Part shown: positions 16,403 through 25,795 of the stretch, piece after piece
Layout of the letters: every line of letters starts with the position of its first letter
How positions within the stretch are numbered: position 1 is the stretch's first letter
NCBI RefSeq assembly: GCF_900100605.1
Contig: NZ_FNCN01000009.1
Coordinates: forward strand, 206,506-270,505
DNA length: 64,000 nucleotides
Origin: Sinosporangium album
GTDB lineage: Bacteria > Actinomycetota > Actinomycetes > Streptosporangiales > Streptosporangiaceae
Direction: 5' to 3'
Translations under genes and position numbers: made by a program
The notes under the pieces: model-generated
Database searches by the model: none
Seen by the model: only the letters and a program-made list of their open reading frames with translations
What the model was told of the DNA's origin: nothing

Positions 16403-17482
16403 ATGAACGATGTCGAGGAACTGGCGAGGTTCGCCGTCGTACACGCGCGCAACCAGGGCGTCTCCGACACCGCGCTGGAACGGGTGCTGAGCCGGATCGG
16501 GCACGACCGTGAGGGGGAGGCGGGCTCCTGGGCCGTCGAGTGGACGGCCGCCGGAGACGATGCCGCCGCGGCCGGCGACGACGCGGCAGCGGTGGCTCTG
16601 TACACCCTGGCGCGGTTCCCCTACCCCGACGGCCCAGCGCGGCGGTCGGCGCAGCGCCGCGCGGTGGAGGCCTTCACCCGCTGGAGTGCGCCGACGCCGA
16701 TCGAGCCGCTGACCTTCTTCACGGCGGGGCGTACGGCTCGCGCCTGGACCGTCGGCCTCTCCGCCGAGGCCGAGCGGCCTCGACCGCTGGTGCTCGTCAT
16801 CGGGGGGATCGTGGCCCCCAAGGAGCAGTACGCTCCCGTGCTCCTGCAGCTCGACCGGCTGGGCCTGGCCGGTGTGGTGGCGGAGATTCCCGGCGTCGGG
16901 GAGAACACGGCGCTGTACGGGCGGGAGAGCTGGCGGTTCATCCCGGCGCTGATCGACGCGGTCGGCGACCGGGCCGACGTATCACGCACCTACGCCGTGG
17001 CGATGAGCTTCAGCGGCCACCTGGCGTTGCGGGCCGCGGTGCACGACCCTCGTATCCGGGGTGTCGTCACCGCGGGCGCCCCGGTGCGGTGGTTCTTCAC
17101 CGACCGGGAATGGCAGCGGAGGCTGCCCTCGGTCACCGTGCACACGCTGGCGCATCTGCTGCGCTGCTCCGCCGCCGAGGTCGGCGAGGTCGGTGACGTG
17201 GTCGCCCGCTTCGGCCTGAGCGACGAGGAACTCGGCGCGTTGGCGGTGCCGGTGCGCTGCATCGTCAGCCTGCGCGACGAGATTGTCCCGGCGCGGGATG
17301 TGGAACTGCTGCGCCTGCGCGTGCGCGACCTCGACACCCTTGTCCACGACGACGTGCACGGTTCACCGGGGCATGTCGCCGAATCCCGGCTGTGGAGCGT
17401 GCTCTCCGTGGTGCGGATGCTCGGCGGGCCGGACGAGGTGCTGACGCGCCTCGAATCGGCGCTCGACGCGACAAGGGTCTAG
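16403..17482 (+). CDS. alpha/beta hydrolase for 5-methylene formation (AbyA5/FrsA-like)
   Basis: 359 residues. A helical N-terminal region of about 100 residues precedes an alpha/beta-hydrolase core beginning LVLVIGGIVAPKEQY. The nucleophile elbow appears as AMSFSGHLAL, Asp is in SLRDEIVPARD, and His is in DVHGSPGHVAES. This is the layout of FrsA-like hydrolases found with tetronate genes, where the partner enzyme acetylates the tetronate hydroxymethyl group and this one eliminates acetate to give the exocyclic methylene. The ATG is eight bases after the KAS III stop, with a weak ribosome site, so coupling is likely. Confidence 0.8.
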   Translation: MNDVEELARFAVVHARNQGVSDTALERVLSRIGHDREGEAGSWAVEWTAAGDDAAAAGDDAAAVALYTLARFPYPDGPARRSAQRRAVEAFTRWSAPTPIEPLTFFTAGRTARAWTVGLSAEAERPRPLVLVIGGIVAPKEQYAPVLLQLDRLGLAGVVAEIPGVGENTALYGRESWRFIPALIDAVGDRADVSRTYAVAMSFSGHLALRAAVHDPRIRGVVTAGAPVRWFFTDREWQRRLPSVTVHTLAHLLRCSAAEVGEVGDVVARFGLSDEELGALAVPVRCIVSLRDEIVPARDVELLRLRVRDLDTLVHDDVHGSPGHVAESRLWSVLSVVRMLGGPDEVLTRLESALDATRV

Positions 17483-17541
17483 CCCTGTCCGCGGGTCCGG
17501 CTTTTCGCACTGAGCCTCCGGACTGAGGCGTCCGGGCCGCT

Positions 17542-17547
17542 CTTTAG
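17542..17547 (+). promoter_or_regulatory. CTTTAG motif upstream of the single-module PKS gene
   Basis: CGCTCTTTAGCTG in the 240-base gap between the hydrolase stop and the PKS start. It is oriented with transcription, about 176 bases before the chosen start codon. The gap otherwise shows no gene. Confidence 0.45.
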
Positions 17548-17722
17548 CTGTGATTAAGGGTTTCGTTAGTCGAATTCCGGATGCTTGACGGCAGGACACA
17601 GCGGTGTGCTGCCTTCATTTTCGCGCATACGCCGAGCGGAAAGACGGAAAGGCCGGGTTTTCATCGCGGCCGTCACAAGGCCGGAAAGCCCACTCCTTAT
17701 GCCGGAGAAACGGGAGAGCCGA

Positions 17723-20700
17723 ATGGCGAACGAGGAAAAGCTTCGCGAATATCTACGACGAGCCACGGCCGATCTTCAGGTGGCGCGGCGTCGGCTTTCG
17801 GAGGTGGAGTCGGCGGCGCGGGAGCCGGTGGCGGTGGTGGGGGCGGGGTGTCGTTATCCGGGGGGTGTGGAGTCGCCGGAGGGGTTGTGGGGTTTGGTGT
17901 CCTCGGGTGTGGACGCGGTGTCGGGTTTTCCGGTGGGGCGGGGTTGGGATGTGGAGGGGTTGTACGACCCGGATCCTTCGCGTGCGGGGCGGTCGGTGGC
18001 GCGTGAGGGTGGGTTTCTGCATGGTGCGGCGGGTTTCGATGCGGAGTTTTTCGGGGTGTCGCCGCGTGAGGCGCTGGCGATGGATCCGCAGCAGCGGTTG
18101 CTGCTTGAGGTGGCGTGGGAGGGGGTGGAGCGGGCGGGGGTGGATCCGGTGTCGTTGCGGGGGAGCGATGTCGGCGTGTTCATCGGCCTCATGTACAACG
18201 ACTACCGACCGCGGGCCGCCACCACGCCCCACGACCTGGAGCCCTACCTCGGAAACGGAAGCCCCGCCAGCATCGCGTCCGGCCGTCTGGCCTACCCCTT
18301 CGGCTTCGAGGGGCCCGCGGTGACCGTCGACACGGCGTGTTCGTCGTCGCTGGTGTCGCTGCATCTGGCGGTGCGGTCGCTGCGCGCGGGCGAGTGCTCG
18401 CTCGCGCTGGCGGGCGGCGCCACCGTCATGGCCACCCCGGGAACCTTCATCGAGTTCAGCAGCCAGCGCGGCCTCGCCCCCGACGGCCGCTGCAAGGCCT
18501 ACGCCGACGCCGCCGACGGCACCGGCTGCGCCGAAGGCGTCGGCCTCCTCGTCCTGGAACGCCTGTCAGACGCGCTGCGGCACGGCCGCCGCGTCCTCGC
18601 CGTGATCCGCGGCACCGCCGTCAACCAGGACGGAGCGACCAACCAACTCACCGCCCCCAACGGCGTCGCGCAGCAGCGCGTGATCCGGGCGGCGCTCGCG
18701 GACGCGGGCCTGTCGCCGGGCGACGTGGACGCGGTGGAGGGGCACGGCACGGGGACGGTGCTGGGCGATCCGATCGAGGTGGGGGCGCTGCAGGCGGTGT
18801 ACGGCCAGGGCCGGGACCGGCCTCTGTGGCTGGGGTCGTTGAAGTCGAACATCGGGCATGCGCAGGCCGCCGCGGGTGTGGGTGGTGTGATCAAGCTGGT
18901 GGAGGCGATGCGGCGGGGTGTGCTGCCGCGGACGCTGCACGCGGAGACGCCCTCGTCGCGGGTGGAGTGGGAGGGCGGCGGGGTCGAGCTGCTGACGGCC
19001 GAGCGCGAGTGGCCGGAGCGGGACGGGGTGCGGCGTGCGGGGGTGTCGTCGTTCGGGATCAGCGGCACCAACGCCCACGTCGTGCTGGAGTCCGTGCCCG
19101 ACGAGCCGGAGGTCGGCGACGTGCCGCCGCCCCGCGGCGTGGTGCCCTGGCCGGTGTCGGCGCGCAGCGGTACGGCGCTGCGCGAGCAGGCCGCCCGCCT
19201 CGCGGAGTGGTTCGCCGGGGCGGACCCGCGGGACATCGGGCACGCGCTCGCCACCACGCGCACCCACCACCGGCACCGCGCCGTCGTCACCGGCTCCACC
19301 CCCGACGAGTTCCGGCAGGGGTTCGAGGCGCTGGCCCACGGCAGGCCCGCCCGGGGCGTCGCCCGCGGTACGGCACAGCCCGGCCACAAGGTCGCCTTCC
19401 TGTTCTCCGGCCAGGGCGGACAGCGCCACGGCATGGGCCGCGACCTCTACGAGGACCCCGGCGTCCTCGGCCGCGTCTTCCGCGACGTGTTCGACGCGGC
19501 GGCGGAGGTGATCGACCCGTCGCTGGAACACCGCCTCGCCGACGTCGTGTTCGGTGCGGACGCCGACCTCGCGGCGCTCCTGTCGCACACCGCCTACACG
19601 CAGACCGCGCTGTTCGCCCTGCAGATGTCCCTGGTGGAGGTCTGCCGGTCGCGCGGGCTGCGGCCCAACCTCGTCGCGGGCCACTCCGTCGGCGAGGTCG
19701 CCGCCGCGTGCGCCGCCGGCGTACTGCCGCTGGAGGACGCCGCCCGCCTGGTCGCCGCCCGCGCGACGCTCATGGGCGCTTTGCCGTACGGCGGAGCCAT
19801 GGTGGCCGTCGCCGCGGACGAGTCCACCGTCGCCGAGGTGCTGGCGCAGCTCCCCGACGGACACCGGGGCACGGTGGCGGTCGCGGCGCTCAACGGGCCC
19901 CGCGCCGTCGTGCTCTCGGGGACCGAAGCCGGAATCGCCGCGGCCGAAGACCCGCTGCGGGCGCGGGGCGTCAAGTGCACAAGGTTGACGGTGAGCCACG
20001 CCTTCCATTCGCCGCTGATGGAGCCGATGCTGGAGCGTTTCGGCGAGGTGGTGCGCACGTTGCGCTTCGCCGAGCCCCGGGTCCCGGTGTTCTCCACGGT
20101 GACCGGAAGGCGGGCGGAGAGCGGTGCACTGTCCGATCCGGCGTACTGGACGGAGCAGGTGCGGCGGCCGGTGCGGTTCGCCGACGCGGTCGCCGCGGCG
20201 CGCGCCGCGGGCGCCTCGCTGTTCGTGGAGGTCGGGCCGGACAGCACCTTGAGCGCGCTGGCGGAGAGCACCCTGGCCGGCCCCGGCGGGGTCCGCCCGG
20301 CCGACGTGGCGATCGTGCCGCTGCTGCGCCGCAACAGACCGGCCCGCGCCTCCGTCGCTGCGGCCCTGGCCGCGGCGCACGTACGCGGGCGGCGGATCGA
20401 CTGGACGCCGTGGTTCGACGACAGGCCGGGCGCGCACGTGGACCTGCCCACCTATCCGTTCCAGCGCGCGGACTACTGGCTGACGCTCACCCCCTCGAAC
20501 ACCGGGAACACCGGGAACACCGGGAACACCGGGAACACCCCGCACACCGCCGAGCCTCCGGACCTCCCCGACGAGAGCGTCCCGGACAGCGCCGGTGAAG
20601 GCGGAGCCGAGCCGCCGCTGCGCGACCGCCTCGCGCCGCTCTCCGAGCACGCGCGGGAACGCGCCCTGCTGGACCTCGTGGCACAGCACGCCGCCGACAT

Positions 20701-20932
20701 CCTCGGACACGCCTCGGTCGACGCCCTTGTCGCCGACGCCAACTTCGTCGACGCCGGCTTCTCCTCCTTCACCGCGCTCGAAATGCGGAACCGGCTCTGC
20801 CTGGCCACCGGCCTGCTGCTGGACCCGATCGTGGTCTTCGACCACCCGACTCCGAAAGACCTTGCGCGCTACCTGAGCGCGGAACTGACCCGTGACGGGG
20901 CGTTCGGCGTCTCCGTCGGATTGGCACGGTGA
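17723..20932 (+). CDS. type I PKS, single final extension module: KS-AT-ACP
   Basis: 1,069 residues from ATG 17723 ([19 protein letters not shown], a coiled-coil N-terminal docking helix), with CGGGAG upstream; a longer frame lacks this support. The KS has Cys206 in DTACSSS and both His motifs ([18 protein letters not shown]). The AT has GHSVG (Ser655) and HAFH, indicating malonyl-CoA. There is no KR/DH/ER. The ACP Ser1015 lies in [10 protein letters not shown], where the usual Asp is Ser. No thioesterase is present. It should add the last unreduced unit, leaving the beta-keto group needed for tetronate closure. A 9-bp repeat encodes NTGNTGNTGNTG before the ACP (20498-20539). Confidence 0.95.
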   Translation: MANEEKLREYLRRATADLQVARRRLSEVESAAREPVAVVGAGCRYPGGVESPEGLWGLVSSGVDAVSGFPVGRGWDVEGLYDPDPSRAGRSVAREGGFLHGAAGFDAEFFGVSPREALAMDPQQRLLLEVAWEGVERAGVDPVSLRGSDVGVFIGLMYNDYRPRAATTPHDLEPYLGNGSPASIASGRLAYPFGFEGPAVTVDTACSSSLVSLHLAVRSLRAGECSLALAGGATVMATPGTFIEFSSQRGLAPDGRCKAYADAADGTGCAEGVGLLVLERLSDALRHGRRVLAVIRGTAVNQDGATNQLTAPNGVAQQRVIRAALADAGLSPGDVDAVEGHGTGTVLGDPIEVGALQAVYGQGRDRPLWLGSLKSNIGHAQAAAGVGGVIKLVEAMRRGVLPRTLHAETPSSRVEWEGGGVELLTAEREWPERDGVRRAGVSSFGISGTNAHVVLESVPDEPEVGDVPPPRGVVPWPVSARSGTALREQAARLAEWFAGADPRDIGHALATTRTHHRHRAVVTGSTPDEFRQGFEALAHGRPARGVARGTAQPGHKVAFLFSGQGGQRHGMGRDLYEDPGVLGRVFRDVFDAAAEVIDPSLEHRLADVVFGADADLAALLSHTAYTQTALFALQMSLVEVCRSRGLRPNLVAGHSVGEVAAACAAGVLPLEDAARLVAARATLMGALPYGGAMVAVAADESTVAEVLAQLPDGHRGTVAVAALNGPRAVVLSGTEAGIAAAEDPLRARGVKCTRLTVSHAFHSPLMEPMLERFGEVVRTLRFAEPRVPVFSTVTGRRAESGALSDPAYWTEQVRRPVRFADAVAAARAAGASLFVEVGPDSTLSALAESTLAGPGGVRPADVAIVPLLRRNRPARASVAAALAAAHVRGRRIDWTPWFDDRPGAHVDLPTYPFQRADYWLTLTPSNTGNTGNTGNTGNTPHTAEPPDLPDESVPDSAGEGGAEPPLRDRLAPLSEHARERALLDLVAQHAADILGHASVDALVADANFVDAGFSSFTALEMRNRLCLATGLLLDPIVVFDHPTPKDLARYLSAELTRDGAFGVSVGLAR

Positions 20933-20938
20933 GACACA

Positions 20939-22600
20939 GTGAGCGGCACGGTCGACACGACGAACACGCCGGACGACCCCCAGGTGATCGTGGTGGGGGC
21001 GGGCCCGACAGGGCTGCTGCTGGCATGCGAACTCGCCCTGAGCGGCGTCCGTACTGCGGTGCTGGAACGCGCGCCCGAACCCCGCAGGGCATCGCCGGGC
21101 ATCGCCATCAACATCTCCACCGCGGAACTGCTCGCGCTGCGCGGCCTGCTTGATCCGCTGAGAGAGCACAGTCCCGTGGTCCCCGCCGCCCACTTCTCGA
21201 TGATCCCGCTGGAGCTCGCGCACCTCGGCGGCGACCACGAAAACGGCTACCTGATCGCACAGGCCAGGATCGAACGGTCCCTCGCCGCCCGCGCGTCCGC
21301 CCTCGGCGTGCCCATCCACTACGGTCACGCCCTGACCGGCCTGACCCAGGACGGCACGGGAGTCCGCGCTCACGTCCACGACGCCGGGGAGGACCGGGCC
21401 TACACGCTCGCCGCCGACTACCTGGTGGGCGCGGACGGCCCCCGCAGCACCGTTCGCGAGCTGGCCGGCATCGCGTTTCCCGGCACCGAGACCCCTTCCT
21501 ACGGGCTCGTCGGGGACGTCCGCGCCGACCTCCGCTCACTGCCGCCGCAGGTCGTCGGCCCCAAACGCCACCCCTCGGGCGGCGTCTACATCGGCGCGCC
21601 CGCCGGGCCGGGCCTGCTGCGCGTGATGACCGTCGAATTCGACCGCGCCGCGGCCGACCCCGCCGCCCCCGTCGGGACGGACGAACTCCTCGCGAGCGTC
21701 GAACGGGTCACCGGCGTCCGCCTCACCGGCATCGACGTCGACTGGGCCGTACGGCATGCGCTGTCGGCCCGTCTGGCCGACGACCTCCGACGCGGCAGGG
21801 TGTTCCTCGCCGGCGACGCGGCGCACGTCTTCCCCGCGTTCGGCGGCGAACGGCTGAACACCTCCCTCGAAGACGCGGTCAACCTCGGCTGGAAACTCGG
21901 CGCCGTGCTCGGTGGCGTGTTCAGCGGCACGGTCAGCGGCACGGTCAGCGGCACGGTCGGTGGCGCGGTCGGTGGCGCGGTCGGTGGCGCGGCTGGCGGC
22001 ACGGTCGGCGGCGGCGCGCCGGACGCCCTGCTCGACACCTACGCGCAGGAGCGGCGTCCCGTGGCCGCCGAGGCCGTCACCGGCACGCAGGCCCAGGTCG
22101 CCCTCGGCCACCCCGCCGAAAGCGTCGCGCCCCTGCGGGAGATCTTCGCCCGTCTCGTGCGCGCCCCCCAGGCGAACCGCTACCTCGTCGACATGGTCAC
22201 CGGCCTGGGCGTGCGCTACCCGGCGGCCGATGACGACGACCCGACCGGCCTCGTCGGCGTCCGCCTGTCACCGGCCCAGCTCAAGATCCTGGGGGACGGC
22301 GCGGTGGCGGGCGCGCTGCGACGGGGGAGAGGCGCCCTCGTCTACCCGGACGCCGACTGGCTCGCCCGCCTCGGAACCGCCTTCCCGCCGCGTCTGGACC
22401 TCGTCCCCGCCGGCGGAACCGGCCTCGCCGCGGGCGCCGCCGCCGTGCTCGTCAGGCCGGACGGCCGCGTTGCCGCCGTCGACTCCGGCGGCGCGCCCGA
22501 ACGGTTCGCCTCGGCCCTGCGGACCTGGTTCGGCGACCCCGCCCCGGAGCCGGGAAGCCCGTCAAGCCCGGGAAGCCCGGGAAGCCCGTCAAGCCTGTGA
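20939..22600 (+). CDS. FAD-dependent monooxygenase-like protein (class A, PheA/TfdB fold)
   Basis: 553 residues. The dinucleotide motif GAGPTG lies at residues 20-25, DYLVGADGPRSTVRE follows mid-protein, and the GD motif is GDAAH (Asp293). After GDAAH the usual HxPxGGQGxNxGxQDA becomes VFPAFGGERLNTSLEDA. A 12-bp tandem repeat inserts a Gly/Val/Thr-rich stretch after WKLGAVLGG. GTG start six bases after the PKS stop. It probably hydroxylates or epoxidises the polyene or the tetronate. Homologous folds such as PyrE3 instead catalyse [4+2] cyclisation in spirotetronate pathways, so a non-redox role is possible. Confidence 0.8.
   Translation: MSGTVDTTNTPDDPQVIVVGAGPTGLLLACELALSGVRTAVLERAPEPRRASPGIAINISTAELLALRGLLDPLREHSPVVPAAHFSMIPLELAHLGGDHENGYLIAQARIERSLAARASALGVPIHYGHALTGLTQDGTGVRAHVHDAGEDRAYTLAADYLVGADGPRSTVRELAGIAFPGTETPSYGLVGDVRADLRSLPPQVVGPKRHPSGGVYIGAPAGPGLLRVMTVEFDRAAADPAAPVGTDELLASVERVTGVRLTGIDVDWAVRHALSARLADDLRRGRVFLAGDAAHVFPAFGGERLNTSLEDAVNLGWKLGAVLGGVFSGTVSGTVSGTVGGAVGGAVGGAAGGTVGGGAPDALLDTYAQERRPVAAEAVTGTQAQVALGHPAESVAPLREIFARLVRAPQANRYLVDMVTGLGVRYPAADDDDPTGLVGVRLSPAQLKILGDGAVAGALRRGRGALVYPDADWLARLGTAFPPRLDLVPAGGTGLAAGAAAVLVRPDGRVAAVDSGGAPERFASALRTWFGDPAPEPGSPSSPGSPGSPSSL
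21911..22006. repeat. 12-bp tandem repeats inside the FAD protein gene
   Basis: Eight consecutive 12-bp units: three exact AGCGGCACGGTC, two exact GGTGGCGCGGTC, and variants. They encode SGTV, GGAV and related tetrapeptides in frame, extending a loop after the FAD-binding GD motif. Confidence 0.9.
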
Positions 22601-22614
22601 AGAAGGAGTACGGC

Positions 22615-24042
22615 ATGCGCCCCCGACGCTACCTGGACCCCAGCGAGGCGAAGTTCGCCCTCGCCAAGGTGACGGTGACCCACGCGGCCACCGTCACCGG
22701 CCCCCTCGACGACGACCTGCTCGCCGCCGCGTTCGACCGGCTGACGGAGGCGGAAGCCGTACTGCGGGCGACCATCGTGCCCGAAGGGCACGGACTGCTC
22801 CTCGCCGTGTCGCCGCAGGCCGCGCCCACGCTGGAGCTCGTGGACGGAGGGGAGGACGACTACTGGAACCTCCTCTACGCCGGCCTGGACGCCGCGCGCG
22901 GCCTCGTCCGCCTGGTGCGCGTCCGAGAGGGGGAGCAGAGCAGGGTCATGCTCACCCTCCACCACGCCATCGCCGACGCACGCTTCGGCATCGCGCTGTT
23001 CGACCGGCTGTGGCAGATCTACACCGACCTCGCCCACGGCGTCGCCCTCCCACCGCCCGAGCGCGGCCACACCCTTCCGGGGTCCATCGAAAGCCTGCTC
23101 CCGGTACGGCTGCCGCCCGCGCTCCTCGCCCCAGACCCTGCGCCGGGCCGGGAGACGGCCGGCCCCGGCGCCACCGTGCCCGGGGTGGTCCCCGGCACCG
23201 GCCCCGGAGCCGTGCTCCCACCCGCGCCCCCGGCCGTACCCGCAACCCTGTCCTCGGCCGTGTCCCAGGCCGGGCCTCCGAGCGTGCCCCCGGCCGCGCC
23301 TTCACCGGTTCCCCCGGCCGCGCCCTCGCCCGCGGCCGGGGGCGCTCCGGAGGGCGCGCTTCCCGTGCCCGGTGACCGGCCCCGGGTGGGACGGCTCGTC
23401 CTGCCGGAGGCCGAGACCCGCAGGCTGCTGACCACCGCCTCGGTGACCCGCACCTCCCTGCACACGCTGGTCTGCGCCGCCCTGCTCACCGCGGTCGCGC
23501 GGTCGGGCCTCGCCGGCGCCCGCACGACGCTGACGTGCCGTACGCCGATCGACCTGCGCGACCGGGTCGTCCCGAAGGTGGAGCCCACGGAGGCCACGAA
23601 CTTCATCAGCGGCTGGATCACGGCCGTGGACATCGAGGACGACCTGGCGGTGGTGGCCAGGTCCGTCAAACGGCAACTGGACGAGGCGATCCAGCGGGGC
23701 GAACCCCACCGGCTGGTCCTCGACCCGGAGCGCACGCTGCGCTACATCCTCCGGCCGTGCGACGCCGTCGTCACCAACATGGGGCGCATCCCCGAGCCCC
23801 GTCTGCCCGACGGGACATCGGTCTCGGACGTGCGCGTCCTGATCAACCAGCCGCCGATCAACCCCACCTACGTGGTGACCACCTACCAGGGGCGGCTGAG
23901 CGTCGATGTGGCGCTTCCCCCCGCGGTCGCCGGCCGGGACACCCTGGACGCCCTGGTGGCGCAGATCGGCGAGCTGCTGGCCGAGGCGGCCACGCCCTCG
24001 GTGCCCCACGCGGCGCCGCAAGCGGCACCGACAACGCGTTGA
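22615..24042 (+). CDS. PapA/condensation-fold acyltransferase
   Basis: 475 residues. I prefer ATG 22615, preceded by AAGAAGGAG, over the GTG at 22597 that overlaps the previous stop. The active-site motif is HHAIADA (His116-His117, Asp121), the HHxxxD of PapA5-like and NRPS condensation-fold acyltransferases. The C-terminal half has LHTLVCAALLTAV, CRTPIDLR and VTNMGRIP, as in PapA-type enzymes. A Pro/Ala-rich linker of about 80 residues (roughly 175-255) separates the halves and is unusual. It likely esterifies a hydroxyl with an acyl-CoA or an ACP-bound chain; the substrate is unknown. Confidence 0.8.
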   Translation: MRPRRYLDPSEAKFALAKVTVTHAATVTGPLDDDLLAAAFDRLTEAEAVLRATIVPEGHGLLLAVSPQAAPTLELVDGGEDDYWNLLYAGLDAARGLVRLVRVREGEQSRVMLTLHHAIADARFGIALFDRLWQIYTDLAHGVALPPPERGHTLPGSIESLLPVRLPPALLAPDPAPGRETAGPGATVPGVVPGTGPGAVLPPAPPAVPATLSSAVSQAGPPSVPPAAPSPVPPAAPSPAAGGAPEGALPVPGDRPRVGRLVLPEAETRRLLTTASVTRTSLHTLVCAALLTAVARSGLAGARTTLTCRTPIDLRDRVVPKVEPTEATNFISGWITAVDIEDDLAVVARSVKRQLDEAIQRGEPHRLVLDPERTLRYILRPCDAVVTNMGRIPEPRLPDGTSVSDVRVLINQPPINPTYVVTTYQGRLSVDVALPPAVAGRDTLDALVAQIGELLAEAATPSVPHAAPQAAPTTR

Positions 24043-24121
24043 CCGCCGGTCTCACGGGCGCGGGCGATCCCGGCTCCGGCCGTACACATCCCGCGAGCCC
24101 GTGAACATCCCCCGCACACCC

Positions 24122-24165
24122 GGGCACCGCTCGCGGACACGGAGGTAGGTCCGCGAGCGGTGCCC
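24122..24165. terminator. bidirectional hairpin terminator
   Basis: A perfect 17-bp inverted repeat (24122-24138 with 24149-24165) and a 10-base loop lie between the convergent acyltransferase and MFS genes. Confidence 0.85.
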
Positions 24166-24185
24166 TGCGGGGGTGGGCAGATGGC

Positions 24186-25685
24186 TTAAGGGATGGGCTC
24201 CGGCTGGCCCTTCGGCTCGGCGGCCTCGGGCTCCGGTGCCGCGGGCGCCGGGGTCGGGGTCTTGATGACGAGGAGCACGACCAGGAGCGCGGCCACCCCG
24301 ATGCCGAGGCTGACGGTGAAGGCGGTGCGCATGCCCTGGGAGACGGTCTCGGCGGCGAACGTCGCGCCCGCGCCCGTGCCCCCGGTGAGCACGGAGGTGT
24401 AGACGGCCGACAGGATCGCCACACCGAGCGACGCGCCGGTCATGTTGACCGTCTGGAGCACGCCGGAGGCGGCGCCGGACTCCGCCGGGTCGGCGGTGGA
24501 CATCACCAGGATGTTGAACGGGACGATCACCAGGCCCATGCCCACGCCGAGCAGCAGCATCGGGCCGAACACGCCGGTGAAGTAGCCGGTGGCCGGCGAG
24601 AGCTGGGTCAGCCAGGCAAGGCCCGCCAGCAGCACCACCATGCCCGCAAGGCCCGTCTTCTTCGGGCCGGCGCGTCCGAGGACCTTGGCGGTGTTCTGCG
24701 CGGCGACCAGCATGCCGACGGCCATCGGCAGGAAGGCCAGCCCGGCGAACAGCGGCGTGAACTCCAGCACCTCCTGGAGGAACTGGACGGTCAGGAACTG
24801 CATACTCAAGGTCACCATGGGGACCAGCAGCATGATGGCGAAGGCCCCGGCCCGGTTACGGTCGGCGAACAGGCGCAGCGGCATGATCGGCTGCTTGGCG
24901 TGGCTCTCGATCAGCACGAACCCCGCGATCAGGATCACACCGGCGGCGAGGGTGGCGACGGTGGCGGTGTTGCTCCAGCTGTGCTCGGCGGCGCGGACCA
25001 GCCCGAACGTGAGGGCGACCAGACCCACCACGGAGGCCACCGCGCCGGCCAGGTCGAACCTGCCGGGATGCCGTTCGGACTCTTGGACGTACTTGGGGGC
25101 CAGCAGCAGCACGATCACACCGATGGGCACGTTGACGAACAGCACCCAGTGCCAGGAGAGGAGCGTGGTGATCACACCGCCGAGGATGAGGCCGAGCGTC
25201 ATGGCGGCGGCGGTGACCGACGAGTAGACGGCGAGTGCCTTGGCCTGGAGGGCGCCCTGGAAGTTCGTGATCAGCAGGGCGAGCGTGCTCGGCCCGGCCA
25301 GCGCCGCGCCTACGCCCTGCAGCACGCGGGCCGCGATGAGCCATTCAGCGGTGGTCGAGAGCCCGCCGATGAGTGAGGCGAGGGTGAACAGGGCCATGCC
25401 GGCGAGGAACACCTTGCGCCGGCCGAGAATGTCGCCGGCTCGGCCGCCGAGGAGCAGGAGCCCGCCGAAGGCGAGCAGGAAGGCGTTGGTGACCCAGGAC
25501 AGTCCGGCGGGGGTGAAGCCGAGTCCCTCGCGGATCTCCGGGAGGGCGACGTTCATGATCGTGCCGTCGAGCATCAGGACCATTTCGCAGGACACGATGA
25601 TCGCCAAGGCGAGTCCGGATGCTCGGCCCAGCTTGGTCGGCGACACCTCCCCGGGGTCGGTGGCGCTGCGTGACGGACTCGCCAT
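24186..25685 (-). CDS. MFS exporter, DHA2 (EmrB/QacA) type
   Basis: 499 residues, about 14 hydrophobic segments. Family motifs: MVLMLDGTIMNVALPEI (D1), GGRAGDILGRRKVF (A) and LILGGVITTLLSWHWVLFVNVPIG (C and following). The ATG at 25685 has GGAGG upstream. The C-terminal 25 residues are Pro/Glu-rich. It diverges from the TetR gene across a palindrome-containing promoter, the standard layout of a ligand-induced efflux pair, and probably exports the tetronate product for self-protection. Confidence 0.9.
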   Translation of the reverse strand: MASPSRSATDPGEVSPTKLGRASGLALAIIVSCEMVLMLDGTIMNVALPEIREGLGFTPAGLSWVTNAFLLAFGGLLLLGGRAGDILGRRKVFLAGMALFTLASLIGGLSTTAEWLIAARVLQGVGAALAGPSTLALLITNFQGALQAKALAVYSSVTAAAMTLGLILGGVITTLLSWHWVLFVNVPIGVIVLLLAPKYVQESERHPGRFDLAGAVASVVGLVALTFGLVRAAEHSWSNTATVATLAAGVILIAGFVLIESHAKQPIMPLRLFADRNRAGAFAIMLLVPMVTLSMQFLTVQFLQEVLEFTPLFAGLAFLPMAVGMLVAAQNTAKVLGRAGPKKTGLAGMVVLLAGLAWLTQLSPATGYFTGVFGPMLLLGVGMGLVIVPFNILVMSTADPAESGAASGVLQTVNMTGASLGVAILSAVYTSVLTGGTGAGATFAAETVSQGMRTAFTVSLGIGVAALLVVLLVIKTPTPAPAAPEPEAAEPKGQPEPIP

Positions 25686-25716
25686 GGTTCCTCCAGGACG
25701 GGCGATCGGCGGAATT

Positions 25717-25753
25717 TAGTGAACCAGTTGGTTCACTATAGGTCGCCTATAGT
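25717..25753. promoter_or_regulatory. TetR operator: two overlapping palindromes
   Basis: TAGTGAACCA-GT-TGGTTCACTA (25717-25738) is a palindrome with 10-base arms. ACTATAGG-TCG-CCTATAGT (25735-25753) overlaps its end. Both lie in the 110-base gap between the divergent MFS and TetR genes, the expected binding site of the TetR protein. The ATAGG/CCTAT stretch may also contain promoter elements. Confidence 0.8.
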
Positions 25754-25795
25754 CGAACGGACAAGCAGTTTCGGATCGCGGCCGAGGAGTGGCTG

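Noticed and set aside
18566..21379. 937-codon minus-strand frame opposite the single-module PKS and FAD genes
   Set aside because: Low-complexity Arg/Gly/Val composition and no ribosome site or domain; the plus-strand genes carry all catalytic motifs.
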